Assembly (NCBI GenBank): GCA_035549075.1
Contig: DASZRT010000148.1
Span: forward strand, 4,238-68,237
DNA from: DASZFV01 sp035549075
GTDB taxonomy: Bacteria > Myxococcota_A > Polyangia > Fen-1088
Direction: 5' to 3'
Length of the DNA stretch: 64,000 bases
Made by a program: the position numbers and the translations under genes. Of the stretch, positions 16,620 to 24,918 are shown in pieces; the stretch's first letter is position 1, and every line of letters starts with the position of its first letter. The notes under the pieces were generated by a model. It saw only the letters and a program-made list of their open reading frames with translations. It did not search any database and was not told the DNA's origin.

Positions 16620-19499
16620 ATGTCGTCGCCCCGCTTCCGCAAGATTGGTCTATCTGCGCTCTCGCCTCGTCATCTCTTGATCCTCACCGCCGCCGTCGCG
16701 GCGGGCTGTGCCGGCGGAAACGTCGGTCAGAGCAACCACAACGGCGGATCGACCGGCGGCCCCGGAACGGGCGGCTCCACTGGCAATCCTGGAACCGGCG
16801 GCAGCGTCGGCAACGGCGGGTTCTCTGGAACTCCGAACGGTGGCGACACCGGCTCGGGCAACGGCGGCGGCACGGGTAACCCCACGGGCGGCACGATCGG
16901 AACCGGCGGCGACGGCAGCCTCGGCGGCAGCCTCGGCTCGGGGGGCATGATCTCCGACAACCGCATGTGCAAGCCGACGACGACGACCGCGCAGCTCCCG
17001 GCGAACTTCAACCAGCAGTGCGGCATCTGCCACAGCGCCTTCGGCGCGGCGGCCAACCCGCTGGTCCCGAACCTCTTCACGTTCACCGCGCAAGCCGACA
17101 CGACCCAGGCAAGCTTCACGGCCCTCGTGCGCTCGGGCAAGCCGGGCACGATCATGCCGGCGTTCGCGACGACGGCCATCAGCGACGCCGACATCGCGCA
17201 GATCTACGGCTACTTCAAGGCCGGCCAGTCGTCGGGCGCGGTCGCCTGCCCCGGTGCCGACGGCACGCTCACGGCGAACCTCGGCGCTTGCTCGGGCCAG
17301 ACGATGACGTACTCGCCGCTCTTCACGTCGAACTCGACGACGGCGCAGCCGGTCTCGTACGTCGATCCGACGACGAAGCACATCATCTTCCGCGGCGCCG
17401 GCCGCGTGCGTTTCCGCCACGAGATGGAGGAGACGTTCGAGATTTACCACGACCACTACTTCGAGGACCGCACGTTCTCGTACACGCTCGACGACAGCAC
17501 GCCGGCGGGTGGCTCGACGATCGCGGTGACGTTCACGCCGGTCGCGAACCAGTACTACAGCAAGCAATCGCTCGCCGGTCAGCAGCAGGGCGGCGCCGAC
17601 CTCAACATCCGCTACTGGAAGGTCTACGGCGGCACCGACGGCAACCGCTTCTACGGCAACGCCGGCGGCGCCTCGAACGACGTGCTCCCCACGGGCTGCG
17701 CGGGCGATCCGAACAGCATGAACTGCGACACGCGCAAGTACACCTACGTCATCAACCGCAACATCCGCGCGAACCGCGCGCCCATGGTTGGCGACCAGCT
17801 GCAGATCGAGTTCGGCATGTTCCTCGCGCGCTACCCCGGTCCGGACGGCAAGCACGTGCGCAACACGACGCCGCTCCCGAACGGCTGCACGATGGGCGGC
17901 CCGCCCTACGACAACAACTGCTACACGCAGGCCAACTACTACTCGGACTCGTTCCGCTACGCCGTCGGCAAGGGCGTGATCACGCCCTCGAACGAGGACT
18001 GCTCGATGGACGTGCCGCCGGAGCTCGACGGCATGTTCCCGGCGCCGCAGGACTGCTCGCCCGGCGGCAAGATCGCGCAGGCCGTCGCCTCGGGTGTCCT
18101 GTCGGATCGCCTGGGCCCGGCCGAGGCCGGCTGGTCGGGCGGCACGATGACCCAGCCGTACATCCGCCAGCGCCACGACCTGTACTACTCGCAGATGTCG
18201 CCGGCGATCCTCGGTGAGAACGCGGCCAACTTCGTGACGGGCCGTCGGCTCTTCCACACGAACTTCACGACGGGCGCGCACATCGAGGCCAACAACGGCA
18301 TGACGCCGGCCGAGACGGCGATCCACGCCAACCTCGCCGGCCCGCTGCTCAACCAGCTCGACTGCGAAGGCTGCCACTCGCACAACAACCGCGGCTTCCC
18401 GCCGGCGGCCGGCATGCCGTTCGACTCGGTCGTCGTCAAGCTGCAGGGCACGGGCACGGACGCGCACGGCGCGCCGAACCCCGACCCGAACTACGGCCGC
18501 CAGCTCCAGAACGTCGCCATCAGCGGCTCGGCCGAGGGCTCGGCGTCGTTCTCGTACACGCAGGTCACGGGCAAGTTCGACGACGGCACGGCGTACACGC
18601 TCACGAAGCCGACGACGACGTTCTCGGGCCTCGCCAACGGCATGCCGGTCGGGTACTCGACGCGTCTCGCCCGTCCGCTCATCGGCATGGGCCTCCTCGA
18701 GGCGATCCCCGAGGCCGACATCCTCGCGCACGCCGACCCGACCGACTGCGACGGCAACGGCATCAAAGGCGTGCCGAACCTCGTGTTCGATCCGGAAGAC
18801 GGCACGATGAAGGTCGGCCGCTTCGGCTGGAAGGCCTCGAAGGCCAGCGTCAAGATGCAGGTGGCCGAGGCGCTCAACCTCGACATCGGCGTCACGACGA
18901 GCGTCTTCCCGAAGCACGACTGCGGCCCGTCGCAGGCCGGCTGCACGAGCGCCGACAAGGCGACGCCCGAGCTGTCGGACGCCGACCTCGAGATCATGGC
19001 GACGTACATGCGCACGCTCGGCGTGCCGGCGCGCCGCGACCTCGCCCACCCCGACGTCATGCGCGGCGAGTCGATCTTCGCGCAGGTCGGCTGCGTGAAC
19101 TGCCACCAGCCGAACCAGCACACGGGCACGACCCACCCGTTCGTCGAGCTGCAGAACCAGGTCATCCACCCGTACTCGGACCTGCTGCTCCACGACATGG
19201 GCCCGGACCTCGCCGACAACAGCTCGGGTGAGTACAAGGCGACGTCGACGATGTGGCGCACGCCGCCGCTCTGGACGATCGGCCTCTGCGACGAGGTCGC
19301 GGTCGGCTTCCAGAAGGACCAGACGCTCAACCCGGCGCCGAACCTCGGCCCGTGCCACTACCTGCACGACGGCCGCGCGGCGTCGCTCATCGAGGCGGTG
19401 CTGTGGCACGGCGGCGAGGCGGCCGGCGTGAAGGCCAAGGTCCTCGCGCTGTCGGCGACGGATCGTGCGGCGCTGCTGGCGTTCTTGAAGTCGCTGTAA
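16620..19499 (+). CDS. large triple-haem DUF1111-type lipoprotein
   Basis: 959 residues, about twice the usual DUF1111 size. Lipoprotein signal (A-A-G-C, Cys29-30 region), Gly-rich linker to about residue 115, a cytochrome c domain with CGICH at 134, then about 350 residues including VRFRHEMEETFEIYHDHYFE that I cannot assign, and a C-terminal DUF1111/thiol-oxidoreductase-like part with CEGCH at 582 and CVNCH at 825. DUF1111 proteins are periplasmic di-haem proteins related to MauG/cytochrome c peroxidase, often linked to iron. A peroxidase or electron-transfer role at the outer membrane is inferred. GGAGG lies nine bases before ATG 16620. Monocistronic, with a terminator after it. Confidence 0.82.
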   Translation: MSSPRFRKIGLSALSPRHLLILTAAVAAGCAGGNVGQSNHNGGSTGGPGTGGSTGNPGTGGSVGNGGFSGTPNGGDTGSGNGGGTGNPTGGTIGTGGDGSLGGSLGSGGMISDNRMCKPTTTTAQLPANFNQQCGICHSAFGAAANPLVPNLFTFTAQADTTQASFTALVRSGKPGTIMPAFATTAISDADIAQIYGYFKAGQSSGAVACPGADGTLTANLGACSGQTMTYSPLFTSNSTTAQPVSYVDPTTKHIIFRGAGRVRFRHEMEETFEIYHDHYFEDRTFSYTLDDSTPAGGSTIAVTFTPVANQYYSKQSLAGQQQGGADLNIRYWKVYGGTDGNRFYGNAGGASNDVLPTGCAGDPNSMNCDTRKYTYVINRNIRANRAPMVGDQLQIEFGMFLARYPGPDGKHVRNTTPLPNGCTMGGPPYDNNCYTQANYYSDSFRYAVGKGVITPSNEDCSMDVPPELDGMFPAPQDCSPGGKIAQAVASGVLSDRLGPAEAGWSGGTMTQPYIRQRHDLYYSQMSPAILGENAANFVTGRRLFHTNFTTGAHIEANNGMTPAETAIHANLAGPLLNQLDCEGCHSHNNRGFPPAAGMPFDSVVVKLQGTGTDAHGAPNPDPNYGRQLQNVAISGSAEGSASFSYTQVTGKFDDGTAYTLTKPTTTFSGLANGMPVGYSTRLARPLIGMGLLEAIPEADILAHADPTDCDGNGIKGVPNLVFDPEDGTMKVGRFGWKASKASVKMQVAEALNLDIGVTTSVFPKHDCGPSQAGCTSADKATPELSDADLEIMATYMRTLGVPARRDLAHPDVMRGESIFAQVGCVNCHQPNQHTGTTHPFVELQNQVIHPYSDLLLHDMGPDLADNSSGEYKATSTMWRTPPLWTIGLCDEVAVGFQKDQTLNPAPNLGPCHYLHDGRAASLIEAVLWHGGEAAGVKAKVLALSATDRAALLAFLKSL

Positions 19500-19532
19500 C
19501 GACCGCGGGCGCATCGCCCGCCTGACTCCCTC

Positions 19533-19567
19533 GAAAGGGCTTCGGTTGCGAAACCGGAGCCCTTTCT
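19533..19567 (+). terminator. terminator after the triple-haem gene
   Basis: An imperfect 15-base stem beginning GAAAGGGCTTCGG, with a short loop and one bulged C, follows the stop by 33 bases and runs into a T-rich tail (TTTCTTCGTTTC). Confidence 0.7.
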
Positions 19568-19662
19568 TCGTTTCGGCTCACTCGATCCATGAACGCCCGA
19601 ACGGTCAATGCCCGTTGCGTTTGAGGCGGTGATTGATCGCAGCAACGACGCTTCGAGGCGTT

Positions 19663-19668
19663 TATAAT
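19663..19668 (+). promoter_or_regulatory. consensus TATAAT immediately before the FHA gene
   Basis: A perfect -10 hexamer ends nine bases before ATG 19678, so transcription would begin at or within three bases of the start codon. No good -35 is seen at 17 bases. Confidence 0.6.
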
Positions 19669-19677
19669 GAGGCGTCC

Positions 19678-20550
19678 ATGGAGATCACCAACACCCGCGT
19701 CACGGGGACACCAGCGCCCGCGCGCGAGACGCAGCGGCTCTATTTGATGGCCGTCGCCGGCTCTCACGTGGGCGCGGTTCACAAGGTCGAGGGCGCCCGC
19801 ACGGTGCTCGGCCGCGGCGAAGGCGCTCAGATCCGCGTCACCGACGACGGCGTGTCGCGCGAGCACGCCGAGCTCGTCGTCGAGAACGGCCGCGTGCTCG
19901 TGCGCGATCTCGCGTCGACGAACGGCACCTACGTCAACGGCGCGCGCGCGGCGACGCGCGAGGTGCGCGCGGGCGACCAGATCTCGGTGGGCACCGCGAC
20001 GTTCGTCGTGTTCATGCACGGTGACGGCCTCGACGACGAGCTGCCGCGCGGCCGCGTCGCGGGCGGCTCGCTCGACGACGTCGTGGGCGCGTCGGTGCCG
20101 CGCGAGGGCTTCGTCGCGCGCATCGCCGAGGAGATCTCGTTCGCGCGCCGCCACGGCGAGTCGCTCGCGCTGCTCGTGTGCGAGCTCGCCGACGCCGTCG
20201 CGCTCGAGGCGCTCGTCGGCACGCGAACATACCGCGCGCTCCTCGCCGAAGTGCGCGCCGCCTGCCTGGCCGCCGTGCCCGCCTCTGATCTCGTCGCCTC
20301 GCTCGGCGGCGGCCGCTTCGCGGCCCTCGCGCGGCGCACGACGTCCGCCGAGGCCGTTCAGCTGGCGCGGCAGCTGCGCGACGCCGTCGCGCTCGCGAGC
20401 GGCGGCACGAGCGTCGAGCTGCGCTTGGGCATTGCGACGCCCACCGCGAGCGCCAAGCCCGCCGTCAGCGCGGCCGCCGCGTTGGCCGCGGCCGAATCGT
20501 CGCTCGTCAAGGCGCACGAGCGCCGCGCCGCCGTCGTCGAGGCGACCTGA
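19678..20550 (+). CDS. FHA-domain protein with degenerate GGDEF-like domain
   Basis: 290 residues, cytoplasmic. Residues about 35-115 form a forkhead-associated domain that binds phosphothreonine peptides: LGRGEGAQIRV, SREHAELVV and STNGTYVNG carry the conserved Arg, Ser, His and Asn. Residues about 135-285 resemble a GGDEF fold, but the signature is SLGGGRFAAL, lacking the GGDEF/GGEEF acid residues, so diguanylate cyclase activity is unlikely and a c-di-GMP-independent or scaffold role is inferred. It could read out the Ser/Thr kinases encoded in this window. TATAAT lies nine bases before the ATG, suggesting a leaderless message. Confidence 0.82.
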   Translation: MEITNTRVTGTPAPARETQRLYLMAVAGSHVGAVHKVEGARTVLGRGEGAQIRVTDDGVSREHAELVVENGRVLVRDLASTNGTYVNGARAATREVRAGDQISVGTATFVVFMHGDGLDDELPRGRVAGGSLDDVVGASVPREGFVARIAEEISFARRHGESLALLVCELADAVALEALVGTRTYRALLAEVRAACLAAVPASDLVASLGGGRFAALARRTTSAEAVQLARQLRDAVALASGGTSVELRLGIATPTASAKPAVSAAAALAAAESSLVKAHERRAAVVEAT

Positions 20551-20575
20551 TCGGCCGCACGGCAATCGGCCGCGG

Positions 20576-20767
20576 CTAGAAGCTGAGGACCGAGTACAGG
20601 ACGGTCACCAGCCCGACCAAAAACAGGCTCGATCCGATGAACAACGCCTTTTGCCTCTTCGCGTAGCGGCGGGCGTAGTTCGTGAACGGATCACCGCCCG
20701 CCTCGCGACGCTTCTGGGCGGCGACGGCGTAGTACCGGCTCCATTCCTCGGCGGTTGCTTTGCTCAC
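20576..20767 (-). CDS. small tail-anchored membrane protein
   Basis: 63 residues from GTG 20767. A charged, helical N-terminal half (EEWSRYYAVAAQKRREAGG, then NYARRYAKRQ) precedes one C-terminal transmembrane helix (ALFIGSSLFLVGLVTVLYSV). AGGA lies about nine bases before the GTG. Longer starts up to 20839 are open but would add a segment without sense. Function unknown; converges with the FHA gene, 25 bases between stops. Confidence 0.6.
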   Translation of the reverse strand: MSKATAEEWSRYYAVAAQKRREAGGDPFTNYARRYAKRQKALFIGSSLFLVGLVTVLYSVLSF

Positions 20768-20984
20768 GGTTGGTTGTCCTGGTGGGGGGCCACCAAAAGC
20801 AGCTTCGGCGGATTCGTTTCGAGACTGTAGCAACAGCATATTGGGGCCGCGTCACGTTCGTGGCTCGCGACCGTCCACCGACCTTCGACCACTCGCGGAT
20901 ACCTTAGCCTCGCCGACGTAGTCCGGCACATTCACACGAAACCTCGGACCGTCTTCACCGAAAGCCGTGCTATCGAGCGCGAGC

Positions 20985-21898
20985 ATGAGACGACGCGATG
21001 TCCTGGGCACTCTGAGCATGTTTCTGCTGACTGTATCGAGTGCGTCCAGCCCCGCGACACGCCTCTCGATGCCGAAATCGTCGACTCACAATCAGACGCA
21101 ACCGAGACTCAAGAGGACCGAGGGATAGACATCGCGCCTGCCGTTACATTTGACGGAGACAGCGCAGAACGAGACGCATCGGAGGATGAACCCGCCACTG
21201 ATCTGCGCGGTTCCACCCCCGATGGCCCAGCCGAGTCCTCACCAGGAAGTAAAGAGAACGGTCTTCAATGTGAGGCCGGTAGCGACTGCAAATCGGGCGT
21301 ATGCGTAGATGGCGTCTGCTGTAGCTCTGTATGTGGGGCCATTTGCATGTCGTGCCTTGCGTCGAGTACAGGACGACTGTCGGGAGAGTGCGCTCCTGTA
21401 TTGGCCGGTCTTTCGCATGGCTCAGACTGCGCTCGCTCTGACGAGGCTACGTGTGGCCTCGATGGGCAATGCGACGGCCGCGGCGCTTGTCGCCGTTGGA
21501 AGAGTGGCACGCCCTGTCGAACGCCTACGTGCTCCACCGATCTCCGGGGAGCGTTGGCAGTAAGAACTTGCGATGGCACTGGGACCTGCGCGGAGGCGGC
21601 ACCGGTTTCTTGTGGCCAATACTTGTGTAGCGCTTCAGCGGGACGGTGTCCGAGTTCCTGCTCAGTATCCCTGGATTGCGTCGACTCGAGCTTCTGTGGG
21701 GCGGGATCTTGCCGGCCAAAGCTCGACAGCCGGTCCTCCTGTTCTGGACCTGATCAGTGCAAGAGCGGGTTCTGCGACATGGCTCCAGTCGGCTATTGCA
21801 AAAACTCCGTCGATCTAGAGTGCGACGTCGAAAACGGAGGCTGCATCTCCAACCGTGTGGACTATGGGCCGTGCATCTTCAGCTTCGGATGTAGATGA
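20985..21898 (+). pseudogene. Cys-rich exported protein gene, apparently frameshifted near its start
   Basis: ATG 20985 opens a signal-like peptide (MRRRDVLGTLSMFLLTV), but that frame stops at about 21126. From about 21024 another frame is open to the stop at 21898 and encodes an acidic, disordered segment and then many Cys-pair modules such as CEAGSDCKSGVCVDGVCC and CTRTCDGTGTC-like units, the style of myxobacterial Cys-rich surface proteins. The modular frame has no start codon of its own near its beginning. One base inserted near 21024-21032 would join signal and body as ...LLxDC, so a lost base or sequencing error is likely. Base composition is visibly poorer in GC than neighbours. No coding alternative explains 20768-21925. 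Confidence 0.55.
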
Positions 21899-21925
21899 AC
21901 GTCAAGTCGCCCGTCGCTTGAAGCG

Positions 21926-22882
21926 TTAATTGATCGCGAAGCAGTACAGGCGGCCGGCACCACCTCGCGGCGCCGTATCGTCGCAACCGCCGTTTTCATG
22001 TGACGAATTCCACGAGCTAAGGGCTCCCGTCGTGTCGCCGTTGGGGCCAAGGCCGTCAGAGTGGCCAACCCAGGCCTTGTCGGCATTTGCAGTCGACGTC
22101 CAGTCCTTGCACGTGTCGTTGGCCTTCAACGTCCCGTCGGCGTTCGAGCCGGTGAGGATGTCGTGTTGGACGCCGTCGGCGGCGGGCGAGCCGGTCCAGT
22201 GGCCTGGGATAGGTTGGCCTTTCTCGTCGATGAAGAGCATGTAATTTCCCGTCTTCGTCGCTGCGTGGAGCTCGGCGACCGAGGCGGCGAGGAGCGCGCC
22301 CTTGGAGTTGTGCCACGGGCCGGCGCCGATGCGGTCCTTCGCGTTGACGGGACCGCCGCCCGGTCCGGCGGCGACGCTGAGGTACGCGTGCCACGTGCGC
22401 GCGCCCTGCCCCGCCGCCGCCGCGAGATCCTGGCACCGCTTGTCGGCGCCCGCGAGCCCACCGAGGTTGCCGGTCATGCTCTTGTCGGAGGTCACGAAGA
22501 ACGTCATCGCGGTCGCTCCACCGGCGCCCGTCGAGCCGGCGATGCCGCCGGTCCCGGTCGCGCCGCCCGTCGATGTTGGACTGGTCGTGCCGCCCGCGCC
22601 GCCGGTCGCGGCGATGCCGCCCGTGCCGCCCGTCGATGTCGTACCGCCCGAGCCGCCCGTGCCGGTGACGCCACCCATCCCCGTTGTGCCACCCGTGGCC
22701 GTTGTGCCACCTGTGCCCGTGGTGCCGCCGGTGGCGGTCGTGCCGCCGGTGCCCGTCGATCCGGAGCCGCCAGAATTGCCGGTGCTGCCGCCGGTCCCAC
22801 CGTTGCCGCTGCCAGAGCTGCAGGCCAGGGTGAGCGATACGAGCAGCGAGGCCGTCGAGGCGAGCTTCCAGGCGTGGGTCAT
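21926..22882 (-). CDS. linker lipoprotein with DUF1554-like lectin/endostatin fold
   Basis: 318 residues. Lipoprotein signal with L-A-C (SLLVSLTLACSSGSG), TGG/GTGG linker of about 110 residues, then a domain beginning FFVTSDKSMTGNLGGLAGADKRCQ and containing TWHAYLSV, DRIGAGPWHN, LTGSNADGT, CKDWTS and a closing LYCFAIN. This pattern belongs to DUF1554, a C-type-lectin/endostatin-like fold also found in Leptospira surface proteins. Adhesion or ligand binding at the cell surface is inferred. ATG 22882 is chosen because GGGAGG lies six bases upstream; the ATG at 22888 directly abuts that site. Confidence 0.78.
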   Translation of the reverse strand: MTHAWKLASTASLLVSLTLACSSGSGNGGTGGSTGNSGGSGSTGTGGTTATGGTTGTGGTTATGGTTGMGGVTGTGGSGGTTSTGGTGGIAATGGAGGTTSPTSTGGATGTGGIAGSTGAGGATAMTFFVTSDKSMTGNLGGLAGADKRCQDLAAAAGQGARTWHAYLSVAAGPGGGPVNAKDRIGAGPWHNSKGALLAASVAELHAATKTGNYMLFIDEKGQPIPGHWTGSPAADGVQHDILTGSNADGTLKANDTCKDWTSTANADKAWVGHSDGLGPNGDTTGALSSWNSSHENGGCDDTAPRGGAGRLYCFAIN

Positions 22883-22945
22883 GGGCATCCTCCCGCGAGG
22901 GACATCATAGTCATCGAGACGCGCCAGGCGTGCACTCGGCTCGCC

Positions 22946-23764
22946 TCAAACGAGCGAGAGCTTGGGGCGAAGCGACGTCGGCAGCGCTTCGGCGCGCGAG
23001 AACCGCGCGTCGAGCGCGACCGCGGACGGCACCTCGCGCGCGCCGATGCGGAGCACGACGTGGCGATGGCGCGCGACCGGTAGGCCCGCGACGTCGACGA
23101 AGTCTTCCCAGCGGTGCGCGCCGCGCGCCCACCAACCGATGATCTCGGCGACGTAATCGTGCCGGCGCAACAGACCGTCGTCGTCGAAGAAAAACGTCTG
23201 GCGCCGCGAGTGCGTCGCGAGCGACGCCGGCAGCGCGACTTCTACGCCCGTGAGCACGCGCCCGGCCGAGCGCGCGCGACGAACGCCCAGCGGACGACCG
23301 TCGACGAGCGAGAACGGCAACGCGTGGTAATGCGAGAGCGCATAGCCGAAAAAATAGACGGCGTCGATCGGCGACCAGAGACGCGCCTTGCGGCTGCCCT
23401 CGAACGTCGCGCGCGGATCGGCGCGCGCTTCGAGGATCGTCGCGCCCGAGACGATCTGCACTTGGCCCGCCGAGAACACGCCGCGGCGGCCCGCCGCCGG
23501 AAAGTCGTCGAACGTCACGCGCTCGCGGTGCGGCCAGACCTCGGCGCGCGTCGGACGCGGGAACGAATCGCCGATGCCCTTCTTCTCGGGCACCAGGCCC
23601 GTGAGCGACTCGAGCGTGAGCGAGAGGCCCCCGAAGCGCCGCCACGCCGCCCAGCCGCCGTGTCGCTCGATCGCGCGCTCGAGCAGCGCGCGCGCCTCGC
23701 CCGTCCACGGCGACGCGGGGCCGAACGGCTCGTCGGTCGTCGAAGGCAGCGTCGGCGCTTCCAC
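22946..23764 (-). CDS. hypothetical cytoplasmic protein
   Basis: 272 residues, no signal or transmembrane helix. It has a strand-rich middle (VTFDDFPAAGRRGVFSAGQVQI, FEGSRKARLWSPIDAVYFFGY) and a late HDYVAEIIGWWARGAH segment, reminiscent of a LolA/B-like lipid-binding half-barrel, but I cannot assign it. The start is GTG 23764: TAAGCT lies seven bases upstream and there is no Shine-Dalgarno, so a leaderless message is likely. It precedes the DUF1554 lipoprotein on the same strand with 63 bases between. Confidence 0.6.
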   Translation of the reverse strand: MEAPTLPSTTDEPFGPASPWTGEARALLERAIERHGGWAAWRRFGGLSLTLESLTGLVPEKKGIGDSFPRPTRAEVWPHRERVTFDDFPAAGRRGVFSAGQVQIVSGATILEARADPRATFEGSRKARLWSPIDAVYFFGYALSHYHALPFSLVDGRPLGVRRARSAGRVLTGVEVALPASLATHSRRQTFFFDDDGLLRRHDYVAEIIGWWARGAHRWEDFVDVAGLPVARHRHVVLRIGAREVPSAVALDARFSRAEALPTSLRPKLSLV

Positions 23765-23865
23765 GGCGCGCAGCTTACCGCGCCTCTGTACGCGCGCGCG
23801 CGGTGCAACGTCACGCGCACCGGCGCATCGCGGCCGGCGTGCGCGAGATCGAAGATGGCCGCCGC

Positions 23866-24918
23866 ATGAAGACCAAGGGCGTCGCTCTTTCGGTGTGTCT
23901 CGCGCTCGGCGCCGCGTGTGGCGGAGGCGGCGGCTCGCCGGGCGCGACGGGTGGCACGAGCGGATCGCCAGGTGGCGGCGGTTCGACGAGCACCGGCGGC
24001 GCGATCGGAACCGGCGGCGTGACGAGCACCGGCGGAACCGGCGGCGTGACGAGCACCGGCGGGGCCGGCGGCGTCACGGGCACGGGCGGCGCGACCGACA
24101 CCGGCGGCGTGACGGGCACGGGCGGCGCAACCAGCACCGGCGGCGCGGCCGGCGGCAGCGCGGGCACGGGTGGATCCGGTGGCGCGGCCTCGGTCGCATG
24201 TCCCGCGGGCGCCCTGCTGTGCGACGACTTCGAGTCGTATGGCTCGGCGACCGATCTCGCCGCCGCGTGGAAGGTCACCGCGACCGCGGCGACGCTCACC
24301 GTCGACGGCAGCAAGCCCTTCGGGGGCAGCGCCAAGAGCGTCCACGTCTCGGCGCCCGGCGGCACGCCCGTCGGCACGCTCGTCAAAGAGAACGCCCCGC
24401 TCTTCCCGATCGCCGGCAACGTCTACTACGGCCGCATGATGATGTGGCTGACGAAGGCGCCCACGGGCGCCGTGCACTGGAACAACGTTCAATCGGCCGG
24501 CTACCTGCCCAATTCCACCCAGTGGTCGAAGTACGGTTGGGGCGGCATGTACGGCACGATCCTCGCGGGCTACACGATCCGCACCATGCCGACCGACATG
24601 CAGGCCGTCGTCGACTGCTCGAAGCCGTCGAAGATGGCGCTGCCAGAGAAGAAGTGGACATGCCTCGAGTGGGAGTTCGACGGCGTCGGCAACGCGCTCC
24701 ACCTGTGGCTCGACGGCAAGCTGCTCGACGACGCCGACGTCATCAAGACCGGCACCCAGTGCGTGACGCCCAAGCCACCCAACGACACGTGGCAAGCGCC
24801 GACGTTCGCCAATCTCACGCTCGGCTGGGCGCAGTACCAGTCGTCGAACGTGGCGATCGACTTCTGGATGGACGACGTCGCGTTGGCGACGACGCGCGTG
24901 GGCTGCCCTTCGCCCTAA
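23866..24918 (+). CDS. linker lipoprotein with concanavalin-like (Cip1-like) domain
   Basis: 350 residues. Lipoprotein signal (LALGAAC, Cys18), a TGG/STGGVT linker, then about 235 residues starting ACPAGALLCDDFESY and containing GSAKSVHVSAPGG, YYGRMMMWL, WEFDGVGNALHLWLDGKLL and a final WMDDVALATTRVGC. This layout matches jelly-roll polysaccharide-lyase or Cip1-like domains seen in secreted proteins of cellulolytic and predatory bacteria; carbohydrate binding is inferred and the catalytic residues were not checked. Its stop overlaps the convergent DUF1592 gene by four bases (CTAA). Confidence 0.7.
   Translation: MKTKGVALSVCLALGAACGGGGGSPGATGGTSGSPGGGGSTSTGGAIGTGGVTSTGGTGGVTSTGGAGGVTGTGGATDTGGVTGTGGATSTGGAAGGSAGTGGSGGAASVACPAGALLCDDFESYGSATDLAAAWKVTATAATLTVDGSKPFGGSAKSVHVSAPGGTPVGTLVKENAPLFPIAGNVYYGRMMMWLTKAPTGAVHWNNVQSAGYLPNSTQWSKYGWGGMYGTILAGYTIRTMPTDMQAVVDCSKPSKMALPEKKWTCLEWEFDGVGNALHLWLDGKLLDDADVIKTGTQCVTPKPPNDTWQAPTFANLTLGWAQYQSSNVAIDFWMDDVALATTRVGCPSP

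Noticed and set aside
16650..19514. Very long open frame antisense to the triple-haem gene
   Set aside because: It is Arg/Val/Glu-rich shadow coding caused by GC-rich third positions; the plus-strand frame has a signal peptide, three CxxCH motifs and a GGAGG site.
19696..20550. Active diguanylate cyclase
   Set aside because: The GGDEF signature is replaced by GGGRF, so only a degenerate domain is claimed.
20985..21126. Independent small exported peptide
   Set aside because: The short frame has a signal peptide but its continuation is a basic nonsense tail; the overlap with the Cys-rich frame is better explained by a frameshift.
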